In this document: piece by piece, positions 23,581 through 35,999 of the stretch
Numbering within the stretch: position 1 is the stretch's first letter
How the letters are laid out: each line of letters begins with the position of its first letter
Assembly (NCBI GenBank): GCA_907165065.1
Contig: OU015532.1
Location: 45,176,839 to 45,240,838, forward strand
Origin: Caprimulgus europaeus
Taxonomy: Eukaryota > Chordata > Aves > Caprimulgiformes > Caprimulgidae
Direction of reading: 5' to 3'
DNA: 64,000 nucleotides
The notes under the pieces: model-generated
Database searches by the model: none
What the model was told of the DNA's origin: nothing
What the model saw: the letters and a program-made list of their open reading frames with translations, nothing else
Made by a program: the position numbers and the translations under genes

Positions 23581-25205
23581 AGTACCTCCTTGCTATGTAG
23601 AGCCAATTTTAAATCTTGCATTGAAAGAAGTCTCCTTCCTGTCCTTGCCTCCTTGCTTTTCTCACCCAGATGCATGTTTCAATGCCCACATGGGCAGTGA
23701 GGTGCCCACATGTGCCTCTGCATCACCCAGTTATGCACAGAAAGCTGCAGTGAACCGTATGCAGGTATTAAATTCTTGAGCTCTGCTGCCTCACAGCTGG
23801 TCATATGCCTTTCTTCCACTTGATGTCTCTCTTTAGTCTCAAATCCCGGCTTGGATCTCCAGTTGTGCTCTCCTGGGGATGATTATTTGTTATTTGCATC
23901 CTAGAAGTACCCCAAAGCTTCAATGGGGCACCACGACTCCGTAGTGATTACAAATGTAGAGAACTTACAAAATGAGAGACTCCCTTTCCCTCCCCTCCCT
24001 TACAGCTTTCCTGTATACTCCCCATCAGTTTTAAATGTATTTAGGAAATTAAAATATTTATTTTTGTTTGTTGTTTCTTCTTTTTTTTTCATGAAAATAA
24101 CATATTTGTTGCCCAACTCGATCTAATCCATGTTACAGTGAGCTAGGGCTGGTTTGACTCAGCCTCTAACAAGTGCCAGAGAAGTTTACAGGCGTGCAAG
24201 TGAAACACAAAGTGTTACTTTACTGAATTCACAAAATAGCTTCTTTTTTCTTTTTTTTTTTAAGGGATAATTTGAAAACAGCACCAAATCAAAGCAGAGT
24301 GTTTGCCCTTGTGCACAAACACAGAAGGCAAGGGAGAATTTATAAACCCATGTACAATAATTCTAATCATTCTTGATATTGTAGTGGACAAAATTTTGAG
24401 GTGATTTAAGCCTTTTTGCACCAGAACCCGACTTCTTTCTGGTACCTAAGACTGACTGGATGGGGAAATCCAGAAGCTTGGCTTCCATTTCATTTTCTCT
24501 GTAGTAAAAACCAGTTTTTCAGTGAGAAAAGCTACACAAGAACTCTGCTTTGAAAGACTGCAGATATTTGCTGCTGCACATGGAAAACACTGTGGCTGAC
24601 GGCATAAATGCCTTAATGTGCTTGATTCACTCCTGTTGCTGGGCCTTTTCTGTTTCAGCAGTTCCTCTGAGATTAAATCTCTGAGAGAAAGTGGTCCAAA
24701 TCTAATGTGTTTGGCAGTCCCCTCAAATAAAAGCTCCTTTCTCTAAGGACCTCTTGGTGTCTTGCTTAATTCTGATCTGGAGACCTAGAGACTAGACTCT
24801 TCGTTAGTATAATCGAGGGAAGTATACCACATAACAGCAGCTGAGGAGCTGGAAAATTGTATCTACCAATAACTTCTTACTTCATGTGGGTTCTACCCAA
24901 ATAATTCACTAGCCCTCCTGTGGGAGAACAAAGCACTGTATATTTCCTTTTACGAGCTGTTTTGCACATAAATGCTCTTTGCAGCCCTCGTACATCTCTG
25001 CTGAAACCAGTGAGAGCAAGTTTGCAAAATCTGTGCCCAGCTTATTTTTAAATCCTTTCAAAATCACAGAGGAATGTTCATCAGATTGCAGATCCCCAAC
25101 GCAAAAGAACTGCAAAGCGTGCCAGCCTTTTCTTAGAGGAGATGCTGAGATAGCATTTCATCCTTTTGCTGTGCCTGCGTGGGATGAGAGGGACATCTTG
25201 GGCTT

Positions 25206-25370
25206 CTTGGAGAAGTTATGGGTTTTCCTCAGGTCCTCAGAGAGGTTGAAAACTGCCCAAAATGTGCTTCAGGAAAGTGATTGCTCAAAGAGTGAATCAG
25301 TTTCCAGGGTCTGCTCACCATCTGTGCACCTTTAGGAGACTGTCACACTTCTGACTGGCTTCATCCATCC
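25206..25370. repeat. Dispersed direct duplication, copy 1
   Basis: This 165-bp segment (from cttggagaagtt to gactggcttcatccatc) recurs at 26383-26547, 1,177 bp downstream, with roughly a dozen differences by eye. It does not resemble CR1 or the LTRs. The core frame differs at encoded residues (A/V and C/R), so nothing suggests protein constraint. Confidence 0.85.
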
Positions 25371-26382
25371 ATGGCTGTGGGATACCAAGGTTTGGATGAG
25401 TTTGGACATGCCATCTGGTGGCTGCTCATCCTGATTGCTTGGACAATCTTATCTCAAATTCTTAACAGGATACTCAGTTCTCTCTGGGAAGTGGGAAATT
25501 GAGCATCACAGAGTCTTGTCTGGAAATCTTAAGTTGTCCATCTTTTCTGTCCAGCACCAAGCTGGAAGGTCTCTATATCACACTCCATCTGGTTAGCAGC
25601 ATTTGCCACCACTGGTGTTTCTAATAGTTAATTGTTTGAGAGTTTGTCCAGCAAGACTTGCACTGACCCAAGAAAAGGAGCTTCTGCCACTAGCTGTGGG
25701 TGAAGGTTTCCCTCTCCAGAAGCTTTTCTCCCTCTTCCACTTGCAAACCTTTCCTTCCCATGCCCCATTTCACTCCCACCCTTTTGGGTTGCCCTCAGCA
25801 GCTCCTTTCATTCCCTGGTGCAAGGACTGCAGAGAAGGCTCCGGAGCAGCTATAAACAACTCTTTAACTCTCCTCTTCATGCCAAAAACTGACTAAGGCT
25901 GCTATGAAAGGGATGTTAGATGTGGGAAAGCAATTTGCAACCCTCAGGATCCTGCTTGCCACCAGCAGAGTTTCCCCAGCGAGAAGAAGGCAGAGAGGCA
26001 TGCTCCATGCTGGCTCTAGACACCCTCCACCGAGCCGGCACTGAGCGATCCCATACATCAGGCCAATATCAAATGCAACCACAGAGAAGGCTTTCCCTTA
26101 TCTATCAGGACAATTACCAAGCTATACATCACTTGAGTAGCCTGGGAACTATGGGAGATTGTGGTTTCTGGTCAAACAGGAAAATCTTTTCATGGTTAGC
26201 ACTGGCAATGAAATTCGTATCCCACCTCCATCTGGGCTGAGCCATGGGTGATTGTTCTCTGAGAGATGAGCTTCTCTCCATGTCAAAGGGCACATAAATA
26301 AATAACTATGTGTGACTGTGTGTTTCAAGGAAAAATTATGCTTTTTTTTTTCCCTCTTCTCCCCTCCTGCCCCTCATTTTGC

Positions 26383-26547
26383 CTTGGAGAAGTTACAGGT
26401 TTCCTCAGGTCCTCAGAGAGGTTGAAAACTGTCCAAAATGTGCTTCAGGAAAGTGATCGCTCAAAGCAGTGCATCAGTTTCCAAGGTCTGCTCACCATCT
26501 GTGCGCCTCTAGGAGATTGTCACACTTTCGACTGGCTTCATCCATCT
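26383..26547. repeat. Dispersed direct duplication, copy 2
   Basis: Second copy of the 25206-25370 segment in the same orientation, preceded by a T-run and a CT-rich stretch (26340-26375). It could be a local segmental duplication or two copies of an interspersed repeat I do not know. Confidence 0.85.
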
Positions 26548-27828
26548 CTCTAATTCCTTGGTTACAGTCAAAACAGTTTAAAAAGAGTTTGATTCCCACA
26601 GTGGGAAAGTAACTGGGACGCTGCCTGCTAGCATCACTTCACCCAAGAGCAGCTGACGCCTCATGGAAAACTTTGGAAAGCAAATTTTTCTTCTGAGTCA
26701 GTTCTGCTGATGTAGCTTCCACTTGGAGAATTTCTCTGCTCCCTTCTGCTTCTGGATTTGTAAGGCCATTTGTATGAGAAGGAGATCCTGCTTTCCTGGA
26801 AGGCTGCACTGCTTCTGGTGAAGTCACAAGCATCTGTGGTGGCATCGGTTCACCCACCCTGAACGCTCTGGACTGCTTGGTTTTCAGGCAGAAGGAGTCT
26901 GATATGATGAGCCATGGCTTTCTGGTCTGGCATGGTTTGAATTATTATTCTGCCTCTGTTACATTTTTCACCAAAGTGCCCCAAGCCACTGACAGATTCT
27001 GTTTAGCAATAAAGAAATAATCGTCTCCGCAGCAGCTAATGGGATGCCAACAGAGATGCTATGTGGTTGAGTCATCTTCATGTTGCAATAGTGCTGCCCA
27101 GCTAGCCACTCTACGAGATTTAACAGGCCCAGACTTTTCAGCTGGGATAATTCATCTCTTACAGTCTCTCTCAATAAGCTTTGCTAACTAGAAGGGTGAA
27201 AAAAGAGCCCCTTTCATTGCAGAAGACAACTGATGGTCTCACCACCTAAGGTGCTGACTGTCCCAATATGTATCTTCATTAAATGTGGCAGTCAGTGAGA
27301 AGGCTTGGGAAAAAAAAAACCCAGTCTTTTCATTGTCTGGGAGCTTGGAGAACCATCCCATAGCACCCAGTCATCTGTCACAGACAGCTCAGTCTGTTGG
27401 CCAATAGCTGGATTTCTAGTGGCAGCCAAAAGAGCCCTGGTAAGTCCAGCTCATCTGCCACTGTTTCACAAAGTTTCTCACGTAGTTTGGTCTGTCTTGG
27501 AGGCTGGATGGATGATGCTTGAGGCTTGATTTTGAACACTTGTATCACATTGCTGGAAACCTCTGTATTTCTTTGAGGGTCAGCATGCTGGTCTTGAGCA
27601 CCCTACCACAGATACCAGGAGGTATGGATTCACCCATCCCACATGTCTGGCCCAGCCATTGGATGGGATTAGAGATACAGAGAGAAAGAGAGATGCTCTG
27701 TTATGAGTCTTTTGCTTCTCTGAGGTGCTCTAGAAAGCTTAGGAGAGCAAAAGGATGACAGTTTCCCTGGTCTTCCTTGGAGGAATAAAAATGAGTGCTG
27801 CTCTACTGACTTGTTTGTTTTCTTTCAG

Positions 27829-27973
27829 AGAGCTTATAGATCTGCCAGGGTAGAGAGGGACTTGGCAATCAATAACCTTTATGGTTGTAGGTTCTGTTGT
27901 CAGCCAACAGGAAAGCCCAAAAGAGCCAACAGAGGTTCAGAAAATCTCTGGAAATGGAGAGTTTTGGTCTCTG
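27829..27973 (+). other. Candidate plus-strand exon, unrecognised
   Basis: The acceptor cttgtttgttttctttcag directly precedes base 27829, and the donor TCTCTG then GTAAGAT follows base 27973. One frame is open throughout the 145 bp (begins RAYRSARVERDLAINNLYG), with several K/R and a CRFCCQ motif. I do not recognise the peptide. Both splice signals are good, but a chance match cannot be ruled out. Confidence 0.22.
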
Positions 27974-29256
27974 GTAAGATTTGGACAAGAGAAGCAAACT
28001 GAGGGCCTTTCCATGTTACCACAAACCTTCCTAAGATATTTTGGCCATGTATTGACCATCCAAGTGCCATGGAATGTACAAAGCTGTGTATTGCTGTGTC
28101 CTGATGAGTGTAACAGAGAACATTGGCCCACATGAAATCAAAGCTTGGCTATTACCATCACTACATGGGAAGTGTGGTCAACAGATTGAACAGGTTCCCG
28201 AGAGACCCAAGGAAGGGAATATCACTGGAAGGGGTTCAAGGTGTTAAAATGAGAAATCCAGGAACCCAACATCATGAAGAGCTGGGAAAAGGCAGATTCC
28301 AAAGATGTAATAGGAAATACAAAGCCAAGGAGGAAGGATGCACAGCTGGCCAGAGGAGCTGGTGAAGAAAGGACAAACAGATCTGCTGATAGCTAGACTT
28401 TTCCAGCCTCTGATCTCAAGATAGAAACTGTGAGGAAGAGGGAAGAGAACAAAGTAAAAGGAAAGATGCCAAGTGAGTGCTTGCAAATGGGTGAGGAAAT
28501 TCCAAGTCATCGATTTCTAAAGAAATGCCATTTGCAGAAAGCCACCAGGTTCATTGCTCTTGCTGAGAACACAATTTACCCATCCTGGTATTTAGAGGTA
28601 TCTAGGCTTTGAATGCTCAGCAGCACATGTCCCACCGAGTCCTCTGAGAGCAATGAGCTAAATGCTGAATTTCCACCAGCAGAAAAAACAAGTTAATTGA
28701 CAGAAATCAGTGATTGCTAGGACCCCAGGTTCTCTAAATGATCTAGGCATCTCCTTCCTATTTAGGAACCATTAATGGGAAGTATGTGTCTGAAGAGGAG
28801 TCAGATATCTGAATAATCCTGGGGGATCAGGGCCTGGATCAGAAAGAGAGAAGAAGCAGGAGCCCAAAGTTCAGTTTACTATGAATTAGTGATTACACTG
28901 TATTACTTGCCTACTCTCTGGAGGGATACTTGCATCTACCCTGCTGATGAGCAGCACCAGCTCTCTGCTGCTTCCATATCATGAGCAGGAACATGTGTCT
29001 CCATGTCTCTTCTTGCCCTTTCTCATCTTTCCACCTCTTGCTGCAATGTGAAAACTGTTTGACTTTGCTCCATTGGACCATCTATCTATGCTGGATCTAT
29101 CCTAGCAGGGCAGAGTTGCTGTTGTCTCATGTTAAGTTCAATTAGGTTCTCCACATCCTGCTCAGGAGTGAATTGTCCAGGTTAACTGGGACTCTCCTCA
29201 CTCACCTCTCTGGTGGCATCATTTATAGACAAGCTTTTTAAATGGGAGATAGGGTG

Positions 29257-29335
29257 TGGTGGGCATAGTGGTGATGAACTGACAGTTGGACTGGATGATC
29301 TTAGAGGTCTTTTCCAACCTTAATGATTCTGTGAT
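29257..29335 (+). mobile_element. CR1 LINE 3' tail fragment, sense
   Basis: A short piece: gtggtgggcatagtggtgat, gttggactggatgatcttag, then tttccaaccttaatgattct and gtgat. Only the 3'UTR end is present, closest to the copy at 50.5 kb. Confidence 0.88.
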
Positions 29336-32004
29336 CAAAAAGCAGCTACCAAGCTGTGTCCAGATCTCAAACCCTTACGTCACCTATTAGTCACTGAGGT
29401 CACTACCCAGGGTTTTGGACAAAAGGAGATGTTGTGTCCTGTGGTTGAACACTCCACCATGCTCAAGACAGATTGAGCATGTCCTTTCTAAGCAGCAGCA
29501 GTAGGCAGCTGGCCCTTTCTGCTCCAATGGTGACTCCATGACCAGGAGCAGGGAAGGGACCACTTTCCTGTGGCCTCAGGGTACAGTCTGCTTCATCCTG
29601 ACAGTGTAGAGAGGTTCAAATGGACATTTTATAGCACATCACCCCACAAAGGGATTTATGGCTTGGCTCTGCACTGTGGCAAGCTGCTAAATCCTCAGAG
29701 TATGGTATAAATTGGTTGGAGGAGAGGCACAAAGCCAGAGCTCCATGAGCAACGCGCAGGAGGTCTTGTTGACTCATGATGTGTGTGGCAAAATGATGGC
29801 TGAGGAGGCTGCTACCATAAATGTGGGTATCACATGTGTGGCTTGAGATGCAGCATCATGTAAACATTAATGCTGGGGCTCTTAAATGGGATTCTGTAAG
29901 CACAGGGTTGGTTCCTCTGCAAGAGGCCATCTCTCTTCTCCATTACAAGAAGAAATGAATGCATCCCTCCATTCCTGTTTCACTTTGCCCTGCTGTGCAC
30001 TAAGGCAAAACAGAGGGAGCGAAGAGGGAGGTAGTAAAGAAGAAAAATATGGGTTTGTACTTCCAGCATTCAAACAGTTTAGCCTTTCCAGCCTCACTTG
30101 GACCTTGAAGCACACTCTGGACCCGTGCTGAAGGCCAGCCACTTTGGTATGGTGTGCAAATGGCTACAGGTCCATTGGGCTGAGGAGGCAATGTCAGGTT
30201 TTGGCATTAACCACCCACATTCCTTCCTAAATTCCCTCTGCTGACCTGAGGACTGGTGTGAGGACAGCTGCATGAACCCAAAGCCTTGGGTGTGCTTCTA
30301 GGATGTGTGCTGAGGGGCTCTGGTGACGGAGGGGAAGGCTCTGGTTAAGATCCCGTTGAGAGCTGACTGTTACTGGAGGTCATCACTGCTGATGGCTCTT
30401 GTCTGTGTGAGAGGAGCGGCTTGGTTTTCATCCAAGCCTTAGGCTCAACAGCACTGAACCCATCACCACATCTGGTTGTAGAGTCACACAGCCCCTCGCT
30501 GGCAGGCTCGGTGGAGAGGATGGTGTTGAAATATGGGGCTAAGACTGATGACACTGTGTCTTTTGTGGAGATAAAGGGAGGCTGATCCCTTTCATCACTG
30601 CTTAAGCAATTGTTTCAGATGTCTTTGCCTTGCTTTTGCTCTGGTCAGGGTGGAAGCTGGGGGCCCTGGTGGCTGCAGGACAACCTTTGCCAGAAGGTAC
30701 AACTGCCTGTGGGGGCATGAATAGTTCCCACTCCTAGTTCACTGGAGAGCAACCCCACACCGGGGCACCTCCATCTGCCTTGGCCATATTAGAAATGCCC
30801 AGTGCACTGGGACATCCACACTCCTGTCCATTGGGGTGTCTTGTGAGAAGAAAGGCTCTTCAGAAAGGTTTCTCCTTCTGGCTTAAGAGCAAAAAGCAAC
30901 ACAAACCAGCACCACTCATTCCCATCTGACCCCCGCTGTGGTCTTTCTCCTAAGCGGAGGCCCAGCCCCGCTGTTCCTCTGCATGCAGTATGGCAGCCAG
31001 GAGCGTGGCTGTAGAACATCAAAGTTAATTAGCATCCAAAAGCAAATAAATCAATCAATACGTTCCCAGCCCCCTTAGAAAATCTCATTATTGGGAACCG
31101 ACCCAGGCAGGGACTCCCAGGAAGAACTACAGAGAAAGAGATTCTCCAAAGCTGTAATTTTTAAGGTTGTACCACTTGGAGAATAATTATAACCAGCGAA
31201 ACAATGTTCACATCTCCCATTAATATAAAGTAATGACTGCATGCCTGTAGCCAGCTAACCACAGAACCGAGAAGAGACTGTCAACTCTTCTGTCCTGCTC
31301 TAATACAAAGCATCTTGGAAATGCTAACAGCCACCACATGCCAGCCTCTTGTCATCCCTCCTTCTTAAAGACACAGACCAAGGGCTGCTTCAGCCTCTGA
31401 ATGCTTCTTGTACAGGAGATGTCATCACTGATGAGTTTCCTTGCTGTCGAAACTAAAAATGAAAACTAATATGTTTATGATTTTCAGGGAAGCAGAATTG
31501 TTTAAGATCATTTCAGATGGTTAAAAATGCTTTTGTTTCAGGAAAATGCTGCTTCCAGTTTTGGAAGTGAGTCACATTTCAAAATACCCTTTTGTTTTCT
31601 TTCCTTTCTACATTTTCTGTCCTTTTTCCACTCGTTCCGAGTGTGTCTCTAAGATGAGCTTCAGGTGATGTGCAAGGAAATAGCAGAAACGAGAACATAC
31701 AAAGAAATGAAGTGAAATCAGATAAACCAAAACAAATCAAGACTATTTTTGAAACTCCAGCACCATTTCTGTAGCTGGAAAAAATTCCAACATGATGTAT
31801 TTTTTCTGTAGGAATTTTCACCCAAATCAATGCAATTTCAGCACTTTTCTGCAAAGTTATTGGAAAGTCTTTCAAACATCCCACCAATAATCTTCTGAGA
31901 TGAGCCTCAACAGGAGAGTCTTCATAGAAAAAAAAAGTGTAATACTTAATGTACTTTTTAAGTTCTTTTTTTCAACTTAGCATCAAGATCTGCTGGCTCT
32001 GGGT
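29336..32004. other. Unique sequence; possible conserved noncoding block
   Basis: No gene is recognised. The part at about 31020-31330 is AT-rich with homeodomain-like motifs (ttaattag, atcaatca) and looks like the kind of sequence often conserved as an enhancer; that is an impression only. Confidence 0.35.
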
Positions 32005-32178
32005 CAGAACAGGCTGCCCAGGGAGGTGGTGGAGTCCCCATCCCTGGAGGGATTTAAAAGACGTGTAGATGTGGTGCTCAGGGACATGGTTTCGTGGTGG
32101 ACTTGTCAGTGTTGGGTTTTCAGTTGGTCTCCATGATCTTAAAGGTCATTGAAGATCTTAAAGGTCTTCTTTACATGA
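32005..32178 (+). mobile_element. CR1 LINE fragment, sense, with duplicated tail segment
   Basis: Starts cagaacaggctgcccaggga and proceeds through gagtccccatccctggaggg to the tail. The segment gatcttaaaggtc occurs twice (about 32136 and 32153), a 19- to 20-bp tandem duplication within the 3'UTR that other copies lack. Confidence 0.92.
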
Positions 32179-32300
32179 AGTGTTACACTTTTTTTCTTGG
32201 TAGTCCTTGTCTCAGTAAGAAGAAGGAGTGAAATGTAATTCCAACCTGGTCCTCAACATCGTGTCCGTATTTATGACTCATTAGTCTGATATTTGCAAAA

Positions 32301-32745
<445 letters not shown>

Positions 32746-32897
32746 CAGCTTGCAGAGTTAAGTAGTAAAGAATGAGAGAGAACACCAGAAATCGGAGAGT
32801 TTGAAATCATCTCCTTTCAGACTAAGATAAAAAGTGAATAAAACATGGCAATAGCTCTCTGGAGATCAGGATCCAGAGAGGACACATTTATTGCTGG

Positions 32898-32938
32898 TAA
32901 CATAAATATTGAATTTATAATATTCAATGTTTATGTTA
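32898..32938. repeat. AT-rich inverted repeat (hairpin)
   Basis: Arms taacataaatattgaat (32898-32914) and attcaatgtttatgtta (32922-32938) are reverse complements at 16 of 17 positions, with a 7-nt loop. It sits in an AT-rich stretch of about 100 bp just past the GAAA tract. Confidence 0.85.
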
Positions 32939-32989
32939 AATAAATGAATATTGAATAAGTTAATATTGGATATATTATAATAAATTGCA

Positions 32990-35363
32990 AGAGATTGTTA
33001 CAAGGTCATCTGGCATCAGAAGGAGACTTCTGCAAGTCAGTTTGAGCAGGAACATGAGGATGGTTTAGAAGCACTCCCTGCTCTTGCTAGTGGAGGAGGT
33101 TCAAGTCATCATCTTTATCGGTCAGATAATTAGCCAAAGTGATCAGGAGGTCAAACTATTTTGTCAGCAGATTCTTTGGACACCACTTCTGTTGTGGCTT
33201 GTTTTGACCCTCTGGAGATCTTTCGGTGATGGTGTGGTCTGCTTCAGCACCCAGGTTCTCAGGCAGGGTTTTGGAAGGTTCCTCTTTGTTCTCCCTCTGG
33301 TCTGTTGTGTTTTGAAGGCTATCAGGAGGATTAGTAAGACAGTTGCTTAAGTGGCTGTTGATGGCTGTTGGTGCTTTAACTAAACAACAAAAGAAAGGGA
33401 AAGTCAAAGGGATGTTGAGGGCAGAGATCATGGCAAGATCCATGAAGTTAGCAGAGCCTTCAAGGATTTGTGAAAGATTAGAGCACCTTCACTGGGCTTT
33501 TAATGGACTGGAGTAAATCTAGTGGCAAAATTATGTCAACAGCAGGGGTGTGAGGTTTTTGCCAATAACAACCAAATCAGCAATGGTGGGCACAGCAGAA
33601 AACGAATTCATCCCCAGCCAAGAGTGTGGCATGGAAGCCAGGTACAGAGGAGGGAAGAGGAGCCTCTTGTAAGTCTACCTGGAAACCTGAAAGGTTCTTC
33701 TTTCTTCCTCAGGAGATTAAACACTGGCTGGACACCTGATTTACGTCCTGGAGATCCTTGTGTGCCTCTTGCCATCTATAGACCCAAGCCCTGGCCTGAG
33801 GGGAGGCCAACCAACACCTTGAACTGAGTGAACAGGGTTGTCCCACTTGGCAGCCAGTGAGGACATTCTTTGGCTCATCTGCAGAACTTAATGGCAGAGG
33901 CATCCATACCGCACTGGGAGAAGAGACTGCAGGACAAGGCAACATCTCCACCTCACTTCAGTCCTTCCACACCCTCCAAACAGCCCAAACTTGCCTCATG
34001 TCCCAGTGCAAAGCTGTCACCACCGGGCACAGGGAGAGAACAGCCCACTTCTGTGCTGCTCTGCTGGCATCTCCTAAGTGACCAAGGAGAAGGACACAAA
34101 GGGGAAAAAGTGGCCTGAGAAATTGTGTTCTCAGCTCTGTGTCACTGGGAGGCCACCCCTGGAGGTCTGTCAGCAGCTGATGTATTTAGGACAAGCTGTA
34201 TCCTTCTGCAATCTAGTCCAGGGTTGAAAACAAAATACAGAAGGTGTCATCAGCTCCCAGCTGGAGCCTCACTCACCTTCTTCTCTGGGGACAATGGCAG
34301 TGAAGTGGAGACTCTGGTCCTAATTCACAGGACAAAGAAACCAAAAAATGGAGTTTCTGGGTGTCCTGTGCCTTACATGGTGCTAAGCAATAGGCAGGGA
34401 ACCTCCTTTATCTTCCAAGAATCCCAGAAAGCCTGGCACTGCCCCGACACCACCTCGCTCCGACTGAGAACTGAGGAATTTTGCCGCAAGACCCATCCGA
34501 AACCCGCTTGAGCTTTCCAAGCCTGCTGCTCCCTTGGGGCAGGAGAGGAGGGGAGGGAGAGAGGCTTGTGTTGATTAATATTAGAAGAAACTCCCCTGAA
34601 AGAATGATAGATCATGGCTTGGTGACTCCAGAATCTTTTCTTGTTTCTTTCTTTGATGGGAGGAGGGGGAAATGGAAACAAAAGGCCTAGGAAGGGGGGA
34701 ATAAAGGGAGGGGTGTGTTTTGAAATCTGCTTCCTTTTGGCCACGCTTGAACTTCCAAGAGCCTGGCTTTGACTGACATCCCTAGGAAATGGGAGAGAAA
34801 ACTCCACGCTGAGCCGGCTTTCTGCCCAGCAGAGGCAGGAGGAGGCATCTGGCTCCAAGGAGCTGAAATAGATGCCTTTAATGTGTCCATCATCCAGCAT
34901 CATGGAGGTACACTTGGCTTTTTCAGCTGGAGCTCTCTGTTCCTGCAAGTCTTCCAGGGCCTCTTCATCCCCCTCCGGGGTCCAGTTACCTGGGCACTGC
35001 ATCCACACTCACCTGGATGGCTCCAGGTGGAGCAGTGGAGGAAGCCTGGGCACAGACCCCCCATGTGTGTTCACAGCTAATGGCACAAGTTGCTGATGCT
35101 GACAGTCTGCCTTTGTGCAGATGGCCTGCTGAAGTCCATAACGTGTTGGTCAAAGTCCTCTGTTACAGGTTACATTTGCCAGCCATTGACTGGCGTTCAT
35201 GCAGGTGTTTTGGACTGGTGCTGATGTCCCTGGACTGATAGTTTCTCTGTAAGTTCCTCTTTTCTCCTTTGGCTTGTCTTCTGGTGTTGCATCTTCCCTA
35301 GCACCACTAAGGCCGGGTGCCAGCAACGAAGATTTCCCTTCACCGAGGAGATAAACTCCAGTG
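32990..35363. other. Unique sequence with the longest repeat-free open frame
   Basis: A minus-strand open frame of 211 codons occupies 34373-35008. It has no recognisable domain, signal peptide or membrane segment, and expected chance frames of this size in 64 kb are not negligible. No other gene feature is seen. Confidence 0.35.
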
Positions 35364-35456
35364 TAACCTCGTGTAGGGAACCTGTTCTGGCAGGGGGGTT
35401 GGACTGGATGACCTCCTGAGGTCCCTTCCAACCCCACCATGCTGTGATTCTGTGAA
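35364..35456 (+). mobile_element. CR1 LINE 3' end fragment, sense
   Basis: taacctcgtgtagggaacct, gcaggggggttggactggat, then gtcccttccaaccccaccat and gctgtgattctgtgaa. This is the 'catggtgggg' subfamily. Its tail faces the tail of the next copy, 73 bp away. Confidence 0.92.
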
Positions 35457-35528
35457 ACAGAGTGCAAGTTGAGCTGGCCTCTGGCCAAGAGCCACCCAGA
35501 GCAGGGCTGGTCCCGCGATGCTCCCTTC

Positions 35529-35890
35529 AAATCACAGAATTTTATTGATTGGAAAAGATCCTTAAGGTCATCGAGTCCCATCATGAACCCAACACTGACA
35601 AGTCCCCGACTGACCCATGTCCCTCAGCACTGTGTCTACACAACTCTTCAATCCCTCCAGGGATGGGGACTCCACCACTGCCCTGGGCAACCCCTTCCAA
35701 TGCCTCAGAGCCCTTTCAGCAAAGAAATTCTTCCTCACATCCCATCTCAACTGCCCTGGGCACAATTTGAGCCCATTTCCTCTTGTCCTGTCCCTTGTTC
35801 CTTGGTTGAACAGACCCACCCCCACCTCTCTCCACCCTCCTTGCAGGGAGTTGTAGGGAGTGAGAAGGTCTCCCCAGAGCTGAGCCTTCA
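35529..35890 (-). mobile_element. CR1 LINE fragment, antisense
   Basis: Starts aatcacagaattttattgat, ttggaaaagatccttaaggt, 'aacccaacactgac'. It extends to the ORF2 C-terminal region (sense residues [20 protein letters not shown], then [19 protein letters not shown]). It is close to the copy at 41.3 kb and the fragment at 49.5 kb, including the 'actgccctgggcaa' diagnostic bases. Confidence 0.94.
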
Positions 35891-35999
35891 GCACGAGCTG
35901 ACCACGCTGTGTCCCACCGCCTGTCTCCAGTTCCACACGCTGCCTGTGATGAACAGCAAACCCGGGGAGACCCAGGGGGCTTCGGCTCCCCGTGTTTCA

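Larger units (their letters stand above)
23581..29256. other. Unique sequence with a dispersed duplication and one possible exon
   Basis: About 5.7 kb. It holds T-rich runs at 24060-24092 and 24243-24262, the 165-bp direct duplication at 25206 and 26383, and a candidate exon at 27829. No other feature is recognised. Confidence 0.45.
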
